64,000 bases of DNA, from assembly GCA_035294125.1 (NCBI GenBank), contig DATGLM010000027.1, forward strand, positions 1 through 64,000, given 5' to 3'. The notes under the pieces are model-generated. The model was not told the origin of the DNA, searched no databases, and was given only the letters and a program-made list of their open reading frames with translations. Shown piece by piece: positions 46,685 through 55,548 of this stretch (the stretch's first letter is position 1; the number at the start of each line of letters is the position of its first letter). The position numbers were made by a program, and so were the translations under genes. The DNA is from CADDYT01 sp035294125. GTDB lineage: Bacteria; Chloroflexota; Ktedonobacteria; Ktedonobacterales; Ktedonobacteraceae.

Positions 46685-46850
46685 CTGTAGAGACAAGGGA
46701 TGGCTGAGGCGAGAGATGGGGGCCTTGCGCTTATCCGCCCTGCCCCAGCGCTGCCGGGACCGGGACCAACAGATAGGCTGACAGGATGGATGGACGATGG
46801 ACAGGCACAAGGCTCCCACAACTTCTCAGCCCTACCCTCTGTCCCTACAG
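46685..46850 (+). promoter_or_regulatory. Long imperfect hairpin between pstS and pstC
   Basis: Complementary blocks pair in order across the 320-bp gap: CTGTAG/CTACAG, ACA/TGT, GG/CC, GGCTGAG/CTCAGCC, and GCCTTG/CAAGGC further in. They form a stem roughly 45 nt long on each side with internal loops. There is no T-run. It probably stabilises or processes the pstS mRNA 3' end. No gene is seen in the gap. Confidence 0.55.
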
Positions 46851-46941
46851 AACAATGCTCTACCTCATCTCCAAACACCGTTGTTCAAATTCGTAATCGG
46901 CACCTACGAATGAGGCCAGCATCTTTGAAAAGGAGGATGGT

Positions 46942-47889
46942 GTGTTAGCGCAACAGGTAACAGCAAATGATCGCCGGGCACACATAGCCGATCGGGTCGC
47001 ACGTGTGATTTTCTTTCTCTGTGCGTTGCTGCTCGTTGTCGTAATTATCGGTATCTTTGTTTTTATTGGCATAAGGGCCTTCCGCGTCTTTGGCGAAGGA
47101 GCCAATGTGAAAGATTTCTTTTTCGGCACAAACTGGGACCCTACCGGCGAAAACGACATCAACGGTAATCCGCACTATGGAGCCGGAGGTCTGATTCTCG
47201 GTTCGATCGTTATCACCTTCTTCTCCGTGCTCATCGCTACACCATTAGCCATTGGCCTGGCAATCTGCTTTACCGAGGTGGCGCCACGTCGGCTCACAAG
47301 GCTTTTGCAGCCCTTAATCGAGATTTTTACCGGTATGCCATCGGTTGTCATCGGTTTTCTCGGCCTCACCATACTGGTACCCTTCCTGGCAAAGGCCGCT
47401 GCCCCTATCACAGGTGGCATAGCGACGGGCGGTTACGGCTGGGGCGCGGCTATCATCGTGCTGATCGTCATGATCCTGCCCACCATCATCAGTGTTTCCA
47501 TCGATGCATTGAGGGCCGTACCGACCAGCGTGCGTGAGGCGAGCCTGGCGCTTGGTTCCACACGCTGGCAGACAATGTCAAGAGCGATTATTCCCGCCGC
47601 CGGACCCGGGCTGGCAACGGCGGTCGTGCTGGGCATGGCACGCGCTATTGGTGAGACGCTGGCAGTCAGTATGGTACTCAATGGTTCCAGTCTCCCACAG
47701 AAGCTGTTTAGCCTCTCCGTCTTCTTTCAGCCAAACGTCAATATTACGAATGCAATTGTCAACGACTTCCAGGAAACCGCCGGCCCTTCGCGCGATGCCT
47801 ACTGGACGCTGGCATTTGTCCTGCTCGTCATCTCGTTTCTGTTCATCTGCATCAGTCGCTATCTGGCCAGTAGAGGGGTGTACAAATGA
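46942..47889 (+). CDS. pstC: Phosphate ABC transporter permease PstC
   Basis: PstC is one of the two membrane subunits of the high-affinity phosphate importer. The 315-residue product has six membrane segments and the ABC-permease EAA loop (REASLALGSTRWQTMSRAII). ALAIGLAICFTEVAPRR-like text and IEIFTGMPSVVIGFLGL are typical of PstC. The start is GTG at 46942 behind AGGAGG. The stop overlaps the pstA start (ATGA), so the two are translationally coupled. Confidence 0.95.
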   Translation: MLAQQVTANDRRAHIADRVARVIFFLCALLLVVVIIGIFVFIGIRAFRVFGEGANVKDFFFGTNWDPTGENDINGNPHYGAGGLILGSIVITFFSVLIATPLAIGLAICFTEVAPRRLTRLLQPLIEIFTGMPSVVIGFLGLTILVPFLAKAAAPITGGIATGGYGWGAAIIVLIVMILPTIISVSIDALRAVPTSVREASLALGSTRWQTMSRAIIPAAGPGLATAVVLGMARAIGETLAVSMVLNGSSLPQKLFSLSVFFQPNVNITNAIVNDFQETAGPSRDAYWTLAFVLLVISFLFICISRYLASRGVYK

Positions 47890-48818
47890 GTCAACAAGTG
47901 CAGACTATGGCTCCTGCGGACGCGGCAACCCTGCCTACTGCCAGCAGGCGGCGCTTAGTACAGGCAATGCATATCCGAAACCGCATCGCGCTTGGTATGC
48001 TCTGGGCGATCACAGCCATCGTGGCATTGATCTTTATCGTGATTATCGTCTACCTGATCGCCAAGGGGTTTACTGCGCTCTTTGACCCCACATTCTACTC
48101 AACGGGGGATGCGGGTATTGCGCCGGAGTTATTCAACACGTTCTACATGTTGATTCTCTCCGAAATTTTTCTGTTCCCCATTGCGCTGGCGGCGGCCATT
48201 TACCTGATCGAATACGCTCGACAGGGGCCATTCGTCACGGTCATTCACTTCGCGGCAGAGACGCTGGCAGGAGTGCCATCTATCGTGCTGGGCCTCTTTG
48301 GCTTTATCGTCTTCGGGGCTTCCTTCGGCTTTCACATCAGTCGTATAGCAGGAGCACTCACCCTGCTCTGCCTGAACCTGCCACTGGCGCTGCGTCTTTT
48401 CGAGGACGCGCTGGCCTCGGTTCCTCGCGAACTGAGAGAGGGCGGGCTGGCACTCGGCGCGACAAAATGGCAGACGATACGCACCGTCATCTTGCCCTCT
48501 GCATTGCCCGGTATCATCACCGGACTTATTCTCTCCGCAGGCAAAATCATCGGTGAGGCTGCCGCCCTCATCTTCACGGCGGGCGCATTTAACCCTATTA
48601 ATGTCTTCACACTGAATCCGTTGATTGGCAGCGATACGCTGACCGTTCACCTCTGGTATATTGAAACTGCCGGTGCTGGCTCGACTACTCTGACGGCAGC
48701 ACAGGCAAATACCGTTGCAGCGGGATCAGCTACCCTGCTGATCCTGATCCTCCTCGTCATCAACCTGGGTGCGCGAGGTATCGGTCGTCTTATTACACGT
48801 CGCATTACAGCTGAGTAA
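47886..48818 (+). CDS. pstA: Phosphate ABC transporter permease PstA
   Basis: PstA is the second membrane subunit of the importer. The product is 310 residues with six membrane segments. The PstA pattern is visible in FPIALAAAIYLIEYARQGP, AAETLAGVPSIVLGLFGFIV and the EAA loop REGGLALGATKWQTIRTVIL. The first 40 residues are a cytoplasmic tail. Its ATG overlaps the pstC stop by 4 bp. It is followed by a small ORF rather than directly by pstB. Confidence 0.95.
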   Translation: MSQQVQTMAPADAATLPTASRRRLVQAMHIRNRIALGMLWAITAIVALIFIVIIVYLIAKGFTALFDPTFYSTGDAGIAPELFNTFYMLILSEIFLFPIALAAAIYLIEYARQGPFVTVIHFAAETLAGVPSIVLGLFGFIVFGASFGFHISRIAGALTLLCLNLPLALRLFEDALASVPRELREGGLALGATKWQTIRTVILPSALPGIITGLILSAGKIIGEAAALIFTAGAFNPINVFTLNPLIGSDTLTVHLWYIETAGAGSTTLTAAQANTVAAGSATLLILILLVINLGARGIGRLITRRITAE

Positions 48819-48873
48819 ACATCATTGATGTCAGAAACGTCAATTCTGGCTCGTAGAAAAGAGGTCATCAAAA

Positions 48874-49098
48874 ATGTACAACCAGATTGATATGTCCAGC
48901 GGAGAAAACCTGAAACTGCCCGAGGGCGCCAGCATCTGCTCTCGCAAGGTAGCACGTAGTGGTCACATCTCTTTCGAGGGACGCCCGTACTTCATCAGCA
49001 AATCCCTCGCGGGCCGCTACATCCGCCTGATCGTGCTTGCCGATCGCCTGATCGTAGATACGGCTATTCCACTGCATAAGGAATACCAGCTCGCCTGA
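48874..49098 (+). CDS. Small protein of unknown function within the pst operon
   Basis: The 74-residue product sits between pstA and pstB on the same strand, with AAGAGGT upstream of the ATG. Residues about 27-50 (VARSGHISFEGRPYFISKSL, then AGRYIRLIVL) resemble the small C-terminal beta-barrel of IS481-like DDE transposases, but there is no trace of the catalytic core. It could be an adopted transposase tail or an unrelated SH3-like domain. No signal peptide or membrane segment is seen. A 10-bp inverted repeat (49106-49115 and 49167-49176) lies between it and pstB. Confidence 0.6.
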   Translation: MYNQIDMSSGENLKLPEGASICSRKVARSGHISFEGRPYFISKSLAGRYIRLIVLADRLIVDTAIPLHKEYQLA

Positions 49099-49202
49099 AA
49101 CATATCAGAAAGCTTTAGAGAAGACAGGAAGTTTCTGGAATATGAGCCAGTTTGATCTTATGCGGTAAGCTTTCTGGAATAGTCACGAAATGAGGAGCAT
49201 GT

Positions 49203-50174
49203 ATGCAACAACCACAACGTCCAAAGAACACGGTGCAGGCCGGACAGCAGCAATCAAGCGCGCAGCAGCTCAATGAGTCCGGCCTGGAGCCCATGCAGGA
49301 CAGGGCTAGCGGGACAGTAGATAGAAGGAGAATTTCAAACATGCCTCAGTCTACCTCCAGCCAGATAGTAAAAGAGGTTACGAAGCAGCCTGAGCAGGAG
49401 GCTCACGCCCTGCTCAATCCGAACGCAGAAACGCTCATCGATGTCAAAAATCTGGATTTTTTCTACGGTGCGAAGCAGGCGCTGTTCGGCGTCTCGCTGC
49501 CGATCCTCAAAAACCAGGTCACGGCCCTCATCGGCCCCTCCGGATGCGGCAAATCGACCTTCCTGCGCACGCTCGATCGCATGAATGACCTGATTCCCGG
49601 CACACGCACATCGGGCGAGGCGATCATGGGGGGACGCAATATCTATGATACATCGGTGGATGTGGTAGAGCTACGCCAGATTATCGGTATGGTCTTCCAG
49701 CGCCCGAATCCCTTTCCCAAATCCATCTTCGAGAACGTCGCCTACGGACTGCGCATTCAAGGGAAAACAAAAAACCTGGCCGACGCGGTTGAACAAAGCC
49801 TGCGCGGCGCCGCGTTGTGGGACGAGGTGAAAGACAGACTGAACTCTTCCGCGCTGGGCCTCTCCGGTGGTCAGCAGCAGCGCCTCTGCATCGCCCGCGC
49901 GCTGGCCGTCAGACCGACAGTGCTGCTCATGGACGAGCCATGTTCCGCTCTCGATCCCATCGCCACACTGAAGATCGAGGAATTGATTACGGAGCTGATG
50001 AAGGAGTATACTATCGTTATCGTGACGCACAATATGCAACAGGCAGCCCGCGTCTCACAATACACCGGGTTCTTCCTCTCAGGCAGGCTCATCGAATTCG
50101 GCCCCACGGTCGAGATCTTCGAGCATCCTGGAAAGAAAGAAACCGAGGACTACATCAGCGGGCGCTTCGGCTAG
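49203..50174 (+). CDS. pstB: Phosphate ABC transporter ATP-binding protein PstB
   Basis: PstB powers phosphate import at the inner face of the membrane. Walker A (LIGPSGCGKSTFLRTLDRMN), the Q-loop (GMVFQRPNPFPKSI), the ABC signature (LGLSGGQQQRLCIARAL), Walker B (LLMDEPCSALDP) and the H-loop (IVTHNMQQAARVS) are complete. Two starts have good ribosome sites: ATG 49203 (323 residues, with a Gln-rich tail) and ATG 49341 (277 residues, closer to the family's usual length, AAGGAGA upstream). The longer form is given here; the shorter may be the real one. Confidence 0.94.
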   Translation: MQQPQRPKNTVQAGQQQSSAQQLNESGLEPMQDRASGTVDRRRISNMPQSTSSQIVKEVTKQPEQEAHALLNPNAETLIDVKNLDFFYGAKQALFGVSLPILKNQVTALIGPSGCGKSTFLRTLDRMNDLIPGTRTSGEAIMGGRNIYDTSVDVVELRQIIGMVFQRPNPFPKSIFENVAYGLRIQGKTKNLADAVEQSLRGAALWDEVKDRLNSSALGLSGGQQQRLCIARALAVRPTVLLMDEPCSALDPIATLKIEELITELMKEYTIVIVTHNMQQAARVSQYTGFFLSGRLIEFGPTVEIFEHPGKKETEDYISGRFG

Positions 50175-50222
50175 AAAATGGATGGAGAGGGTATACCCGC
50201 GTATACCCGTACAAGAGAGATC

Positions 50223-50972
50223 ATGGCACGCACAATTCTGGTTGTAGACGATGAGCCGGTGCTGGTAGATACTATCGCCTACAACCTGGAACAGGCAGGT
50301 TACCAGGTGATTACCGCCGCCGACGGCGCCAGCGCACTGGAGGCGGCGCAACGTACCACCCCTGACCTGATTATACTGGATATCATGCTGCCGGAGATGG
50401 ACGGATTGGAAGTCTGTCGGCAGTTGCGCCGTGAGAAAAACACGGCCACTACCCCGATTATGATGCTCACCGCTAAAAGCGACGAGATAGACAAGGTCGT
50501 CGGGCTGGAAGTGGGGGCCGACGATTACGTGACCAAACCCTTTGGTCGCCGCGAACTGCTGGCCCGCGTGCGCGCGCTCCTGCGGCGAGCAGAGTATGTT
50601 CCCACCGGAGCCAGCGCTGGCGAGGAGCGCCCACAACAGGAGCAAACCATCGCGGAGGTGCCGCGCGCCAACCGGGAACTGGTCGCCGGGCCGCTGCGTA
50701 TCGACCTCGCCGGGCGGCGCGTCTTCTGTCGCGGGCAGGAGTATGAACTTCAGCCGAAGCAGTTCGACCTGCTCGCTTTTCTCGTGCGCAATCGCGGTAC
50801 TGTGCTCACCCGCGACCAGCTCCTGCACAACGTCTGGGGCTACGACTACGTGGGCGACACGCGCACCGTCGACGTCCACATCCGCTGGCTGCGCGAGAAA
50901 ATCGAAGAGGATCCCGCCAACCCGCGCCTCATCCAGACCGTGCGCGGCGTCGGCTACGCCTTCCGCTGGTAA
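50223..50972 (+). CDS. OmpR/PhoB-family response regulator (PhoP-like)
   Basis: This two-component regulator of 249 residues has a receiver (acidic pair D9/D10, phospho-acceptor D53 in ILDIMLPEMDG, Lys in VTKPFGRREL) and a winged-helix DNA-binding domain (FDLLAFLVRNRGTVLTRDQL, VDVHIRWLREKIEEDP). It directly follows pstB (49 bp), so it is the likely reader of the TTAAC repeats upstream of pstS and the PHS transporter. No histidine kinase or phoU is adjacent. An upstream ATG at 50178 is less likely because the receiver starts normally at MARTILVVDDEP. Confidence 0.9.
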   Translation: MARTILVVDDEPVLVDTIAYNLEQAGYQVITAADGASALEAAQRTTPDLIILDIMLPEMDGLEVCRQLRREKNTATTPIMMLTAKSDEIDKVVGLEVGADDYVTKPFGRRELLARVRALLRRAEYVPTGASAGEERPQQEQTIAEVPRANRELVAGPLRIDLAGRRVFCRGQEYELQPKQFDLLAFLVRNRGTVLTRDQLLHNVWGYDYVGDTRTVDVHIRWLREKIEEDPANPRLIQTVRGVGYAFRW

Positions 50973-50983
50973 AGGAGAACATC

Positions 50984-51304
50984 ATGCAAGTCATACGCTG
51001 GCAAGAGCAGACACTTCCGAGCGAGCAGGATTTGCAACAGCGCATGCGGCAAGAAGGTCTCTCGCCCTATAGCTGGTCAAATAGCCCCAACTTCACCTAC
51101 GCCGTCCATAGCCACAGCTACGAAAAGGTGCTCTACTGCGTGCGTGGCTCCATCCGCTTCGTCCTCCCCGATCAACGCGATGAGCAGGGCCGCGAGGTCG
51201 CCATTGATCTTGCGTCCGGCGATTGCCTGATCCTGCCGCCCCGGACGCGCCACAGCGCCTTCGTCGGCCCGCAGGGTGTCACCTGCATCGAGGCCCCCAG
51301 GTAG
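50984..51304 (+). CDS. Cupin domain protein
   Basis: This is a small beta-barrel protein of 106 residues. The cupin motifs are seen as VHSHSYEKVLYCVRGSIRF (motif 1, with metal-type His and Glu) and LASGDCLILPPRTRHSAF (motif 2). AAAGGAGA precedes the ATG and it starts 12 bp after the response regulator, so it probably shares the pst transcript. Its ligand and reaction are unknown. Confidence 0.85.
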   Translation: MQVIRWQEQTLPSEQDLQQRMRQEGLSPYSWSNSPNFTYAVHSHSYEKVLYCVRGSIRFVLPDQRDEQGREVAIDLASGDCLILPPRTRHSAFVGPQGVTCIEAPR

Positions 51305-51319
51305 TCGGCATGGCCGATA

Positions 51320-51328
51320 TGATATACT
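51320..51328 (+). promoter_or_regulatory. Possible extended -10 promoter of the SDR gene
   Basis: TGATATACT lies about 55 bp upstream of the SDR start codon. No -35 is recognisable. Confidence 0.4.
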
Positions 51329-51383
51329 ATTGCAGGGTATTTTGCTGAACCGTTAAACAGAGGAAAAAGGAAGGCAGAGAATT

Positions 51384-52145
51384 ATGGGACGACTTGAGGG
51401 ACGTGTTGCTTTTGTTACCGGGGCAGGCAGAGGCATTGGCGCCGCTACCGCTCTGCGCCTGGCCGAAGAAGGGGCGCGCGTAGCCCTGGCCGACATAGAC
51501 ATCGAGGGCGGTCAGCAGGTAGCGACCGAGATAGACCGCCTGGGTTCAGAGGCGCTCGTCCTGCGTTGCGACGTCTCAAACAAAGAGATGGTACAGGACG
51601 CTATTGACGCCACCGCGCAGCAATTTGGCCGTTTAGATATCCTGGTCAACAATGCCGGTGTCATTCGCGACAACCTGATCTTCAAAATGTCCGATGAGGA
51701 CTGGGAGACGGTGATCAACGTTCATCTCAAAGGCGCGTTTCTCTGTAGCCGTGCCGCGCAGAAGTACATGGTGGAGCAGCGTTACGGGCGCATCGTCTCG
51801 CTCTCCTCCAGCTCGGCGCTGGGCAATCGCGGACAGGTCAACTACTCGGCGGCCAAGGCAGGCATACAGGGTCTCACACGCACCCTGGCCATCGAACTGG
51901 GACCGTTCGGCATCACCGCCAACGCCGTCGCGCCCGGCTTTATCGACACCGAGATGACGCGCGCCACCGCCCGCCGTCAGGGCCTCGACCCCGATGAAGT
52001 CATCGAGCGCGCCTCGAAGAACATTCCCGTGCGCCGCGTTGGCCAGCCTCGTGACGTCGCCAACGTTATCACTTTCCTCTGCTCCGACGAGGCCAGCTTT
52101 GTCAACGGGCAGATCATCTACGTGGCCGGCGGTCCACGGGGTTAA
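51384..52145 (+). CDS. fabG: Short-chain dehydrogenase, 3-oxoacyl-ACP reductase type
   Basis: This is an NAD(P)H-dependent reductase of 253 residues, of the kind that reduces beta-ketoacyl-ACP in fatty-acid synthesis. The Rossmann motif FVTGAGRGIGAATALRLAEE, the NNAG strand (ILVNNAGVIRD) and the catalytic Ser-Tyr-Lys (SLSSSSALGNRGQVNYSAAK) are complete. It is close to FabG by overall pattern. No other fab gene is adjacent, so a different carbonyl substrate is possible. It lies 43 bp before guaA. Confidence 0.85.
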   Translation: MGRLEGRVAFVTGAGRGIGAATALRLAEEGARVALADIDIEGGQQVATEIDRLGSEALVLRCDVSNKEMVQDAIDATAQQFGRLDILVNNAGVIRDNLIFKMSDEDWETVINVHLKGAFLCSRAAQKYMVEQRYGRIVSLSSSSALGNRGQVNYSAAKAGIQGLTRTLAIELGPFGITANAVAPGFIDTEMTRATARRQGLDPDEVIERASKNIPVRRVGQPRDVANVITFLCSDEASFVNGQIIYVAGGPRG

Positions 52146-52188
52146 CTTTTTCGCACAGGGTGTGTGATCAGAAAGGTTTTCTATCTCT

Positions 52189-53838
52189 ATGCAAAACGCG
52201 GAGCGCAGGCAGGCAATCATTGTGTTGGATTTCGGGTCGCAGTATAGCCGGTTGATTACCCGCCGCGTGCGCGAGTGCCATGTCTATAGCGAACTGCGGC
52301 CAGCGTCGACCACGCTGGCCGCACTGCGGCAGAATCTCCACCTGGATATCAAGGGCTTCATCCTCTCCGGTGGCCCGGCCAGCGTCTACGACGCACAGGC
52401 TCCCTCCGTCGATCCCGCCATACTGCACAGCGGCCTGCCCGTGCTCGGCATCTGCTACGGCATGCAATTACTGGCGCAGCAGCTTGGCGGCCATGTAGCT
52501 CCTGGCAGCAGCAGGCGCGAGTACGGCCCCGCCACCATCGAAGTCCTGCCACAGTACGCCCGCGATAGTGAGACCTTCCGCATCTTCGAGGGCATCCAGG
52601 CGTTCACTGAGCAAGCAGGGTCACCAGCGATATCCGAAAGCGCGCCTCCATCGCGGCTTCCCGTGTGGATGAGTCACGGCGACAGCGTGGATCGGCTGCC
52701 TGCTGGCTTTCAGGTACTGGCGAGCTCCGAGAGCAATCCTGTCGCGGCAATGGGCAATGCAGAGGGCATGATCGGCTTGCAGTTCCATCCCGAAGTCACG
52801 CACACGCCGCAGGGCAGGGCCATGATCGAGAACTTTCTCTTCCGCGTCTGTGGCTGCGAGCCGGACTGGACTGCCGGTTCGGCCATAGACGAGGCGGTAG
52901 AGCAAATCCGGCAGCAGGTTGGGAGAGAGCGCGTCATCTGCGGCCTCTCCGGCGGCGTCGATTCGGCGGTCGCGGCCCTGCTCGTCCACCGCGCCGTGGG
53001 CGACCAGCTCACCTGCGTCTTCGTCGATACCGGCTGCCTGCGCGCTGGCGAACGCGAGCAGGTGGTAGAAACATTCAGCCGCCACCTGCGCATCCCGCTG
53101 GTCGTCGTCGATGCTCGCCAGCGCTTCCTGGCAAGGCTGGCGGGCGTGGTCGACCCAGAGCGGAAGCGCAAGATCATCGGCGAGGAGTTCATTCGCGTCT
53201 TCGAGCAAGAGGCCGGGCGGCTCGCGCAGCAGAGGGGTCCCATTTCCTTCCTGGCGCAGGGCACGCTCTACCCCGATGTCATCGAGAGCACCAGCCACGA
53301 TACCGCCGCCACCGCGACCCGCATCAAGACGCACCACAACGTCGGCGGCCTGCCCGAAGAGATGTCGTTCAAGCTGGTCGAGCCGCTGCGCATGCTCTTC
53401 AAAGACGAGGTACGCGAGATCGGTCTGGCGCTGGGTCTGCCTGAAGAATGGGTCTGGCGGCATCCCTTCCCCGGCCCCGGCCTTGCCATCCGCATCATCG
53501 GCGCGGTAGACGAACAGAAACTGGAAACGCTGCGCGCCGCCGACGCCATCGTCATCGAAGAAATCCGCCGCGCAGGCGTCTACCGCACGCTGGGCCAGGC
53601 CTTCGCCGTGCTCACGCCCCTGCAAAGCGTCGGCGTCATGGGCGATGGCCGCACCTATGCCAACGTTGTGGCCGTGCGCGCCGTCACCAGCGGCGATTTC
53701 ATGACGGCGGACTGGGCGCGGCTCTCACCCGATCTGCTCGCCCGCATCTCCAACCGCATCGTCAACGAAGTTCCCGGCGTCAATCGCGTTGTCTACGACA
53801 TCACCTCAAAACCACCCGCCACCATTGAATGGGAATAA
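52189..53838 (+). CDS. guaA: GMP synthase (glutamine-hydrolysing)
   Basis: GuaA converts XMP to GMP using glutamine and ATP. The 549-residue product has the class I amidotransferase domain (nucleophile C89 in LGICYGMQLLAQQLGG, His/Glu in GLQFHPEVTHTPQG), the ATP-pyrophosphatase domain (ICGLSGGVDSAVAALLVHRA) and the C-terminal dimerisation domain ending PPATIEWE. About 20 extra residues are present in the amidotransferase domain near 127-146. The ribosome site is weak and distant. It ends 6 bp from the converging membrane-protein gene. Confidence 0.95.
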   Translation: MQNAERRQAIIVLDFGSQYSRLITRRVRECHVYSELRPASTTLAALRQNLHLDIKGFILSGGPASVYDAQAPSVDPAILHSGLPVLGICYGMQLLAQQLGGHVAPGSSRREYGPATIEVLPQYARDSETFRIFEGIQAFTEQAGSPAISESAPPSRLPVWMSHGDSVDRLPAGFQVLASSESNPVAAMGNAEGMIGLQFHPEVTHTPQGRAMIENFLFRVCGCEPDWTAGSAIDEAVEQIRQQVGRERVICGLSGGVDSAVAALLVHRAVGDQLTCVFVDTGCLRAGEREQVVETFSRHLRIPLVVVDARQRFLARLAGVVDPERKRKIIGEEFIRVFEQEAGRLAQQRGPISFLAQGTLYPDVIESTSHDTAATATRIKTHHNVGGLPEEMSFKLVEPLRMLFKDEVREIGLALGLPEEWVWRHPFPGPGLAIRIIGAVDEQKLETLRAADAIVIEEIRRAGVYRTLGQAFAVLTPLQSVGVMGDGRTYANVVAVRAVTSGDFMTADWARLSPDLLARISNRIVNEVPGVNRVVYDITSKPPATIEWE

Positions 53839-53844
53839 CATTGC

Positions 53845-55440
53845 TTACTTCTTCATTCGAGGAGCTGGAGGCGCAACAAAGATCGCTTTATTGACCGCCT
53901 CTTGTAGCGACGCATTCCAGACTTTGTCCAGGTATGAGACTTTAATAGAGCCTTCAACAGTGGTAACAGCGCCATAAGAGCTTTTAATGGTGGTATCGGC
54001 ATCGGCAAGGGCACTCTGGAGGAGGTTGCCCGCGTTCTTCTGGATTGTCTGACCAATCCATGTTGCAGCCAGCGCCCCGATGAGGGCAGCCGCCCCCTGA
54101 ACGATCTGGTTTCTGTAGGTGATGATGACGTAGACAACAGCAGCAAGGATGGCGAGAAGGATGAAGACACTGACAACGAAAAACGGCCACGCTGCCAGGA
54201 AAACTTGCCAGATATAGGGCCGATTCCTGATCGTCGGGTCGACATAGCTCAGGGCATCGCACTCCCCTGCTATCAGCGAGTACCAGATATGGCCCTGCTT
54301 TTGTAAGTTGGCCGGTGCCAGACCGTCTGCCTGCCATGCATCCACTTGCTTTCGCAATGCATCTGCTTGCGTTTGTAATTCCTCTATCTGCTTTTGCACC
54401 CCGGTTGCTGGCACGCTGACGGCCTGTCCCCGCGCATCGGTAGAAGCCACAAGACCGGCCCGCTTTTGCAGCGCCGTTATTTGCGCTTGCAACGCCTCTA
54501 TCTGCTTTTGCGCTTCGGCTGGCGCCAGGTTGCCCGTTCGTAGCGCCGCAATTTGCGTTTGCAACGCCTCTACTTGATTCTGCACGTTCTGTAAGTCAGC
54601 AAGGGTCAATATAGGAGGCTGCTGGCTGTCAGAGATGATAGCAGATACGCCGGCGACCGCCTGCGCATCGAGTGCATCCCACCAGGGACCGACGCAGCGC
54701 ACAAGCGCCGGTGAGGCAAATTGCGGCAGATACGGACCAAGTACGGGCAGATATTGCAGCACTTTCGACTTAAACGTGCTGTCCAGTTTGAAGCCCGGCA
54801 AGCCGTACCACCAGCGCAGTCCACCCAGGCAATACCCAACCATATACGCCTTTTCGACGACTGCCGGTTTCTCCTGCAAAATATCATTGATCTTCAAATC
54901 CCAGAAGAACAGGCGCTCATTGATGATGCCACGCACCGATTCGAAGGTCTCGCCATTTTCAAAATCGCCATTGCATAATTTCTTTACCGCGTCTCTCACC
55001 GCGTCTACAAACGGTTTCCCCTCGTAGGCATCACCTCGATGATCGATGGTACACAAGCTGCCGATGCCCAGCGTTTCCGCCAGATAGCCCATATGGGCTG
55101 TGAGGGCGCGCATCTTTTCGCGCGGCGTCAGCAGACCCTGCAGCATCACCAGTTCTTCGCCACTCCAGTTCAAATGAGGTGGTTTCGTATCCAGCAACAG
55201 AAAACAGCGACCCAGCAGTTCCGCGACCAGCCAGCCAAACTCTGCCGCGTTATGCACCTGCTCCTGCAAACTCAGAGCAGGTGCCATGTTCCCGCTTTTC
55301 TCATCTGAGGACGCGACAACGGGCGCATGAGTATCTTTTTTCTCGTCTGATGACACATTGTTCCCGCTTTTCTCATCTGTATGCGCGCCAGGAGCTGTTT
55401 CCTGGCTGCCTGCCGAAGCGACGCCCACAGATTCATCCAT
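53845..55440 (-). CDS. Coiled-coil membrane protein of unknown function
   Basis: This 531-residue protein is not recognised. The N-terminal ~50 residues are disordered and repeat SDEKSGN-like units. A helical domain of about 230 residues is followed by regularly repeated heptads with the unit EALQTQIAALR/KQIEALQAQITALQ (residues about 285-380), which should form a coiled coil. A strong membrane segment (FFVVSVFILLAILAAVVYVI) lies near 435-455, and the tail contains a second amphipathic stretch. GGGAGGAG precedes the ATG. It converges on guaA. A structural or signalling membrane role is possible. Confidence 0.7.
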   Translation of the reverse strand: MDESVGVASAGSQETAPGAHTDEKSGNNVSSDEKKDTHAPVVASSDEKSGNMAPALSLQEQVHNAAEFGWLVAELLGRCFLLLDTKPPHLNWSGEELVMLQGLLTPREKMRALTAHMGYLAETLGIGSLCTIDHRGDAYEGKPFVDAVRDAVKKLCNGDFENGETFESVRGIINERLFFWDLKINDILQEKPAVVEKAYMVGYCLGGLRWWYGLPGFKLDSTFKSKVLQYLPVLGPYLPQFASPALVRCVGPWWDALDAQAVAGVSAIISDSQQPPILTLADLQNVQNQVEALQTQIAALRTGNLAPAEAQKQIEALQAQITALQKRAGLVASTDARGQAVSVPATGVQKQIEELQTQADALRKQVDAWQADGLAPANLQKQGHIWYSLIAGECDALSYVDPTIRNRPYIWQVFLAAWPFFVVSVFILLAILAAVVYVIITYRNQIVQGAAALIGALAATWIGQTIQKNAGNLLQSALADADTTIKSSYGAVTTVEGSIKVSYLDKVWNASLQEAVNKAIFVAPPAPRMKK

Positions 55441-55535
55441 AAGCTCCTCCCTGCTCTTCTTTCAAAAAGATGCATTTTAGCTCTACCATCACCAGCATAC
55501 ACCAGAATCGATAGAAATGCCAGTAGAAAATGCGT

Positions 55536-55548
55536 TATACTATCCATA
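55536..55548 (+). promoter_or_regulatory. -10 element placing transcription start at the Nudix ATG
   Basis: TATACT (55536-55541) ends 7 bases before the A of ATG 55548, so transcription would start at or next to the start codon. No Shine-Dalgarno is present. A -35 is not recognisable. Confidence 0.4.
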
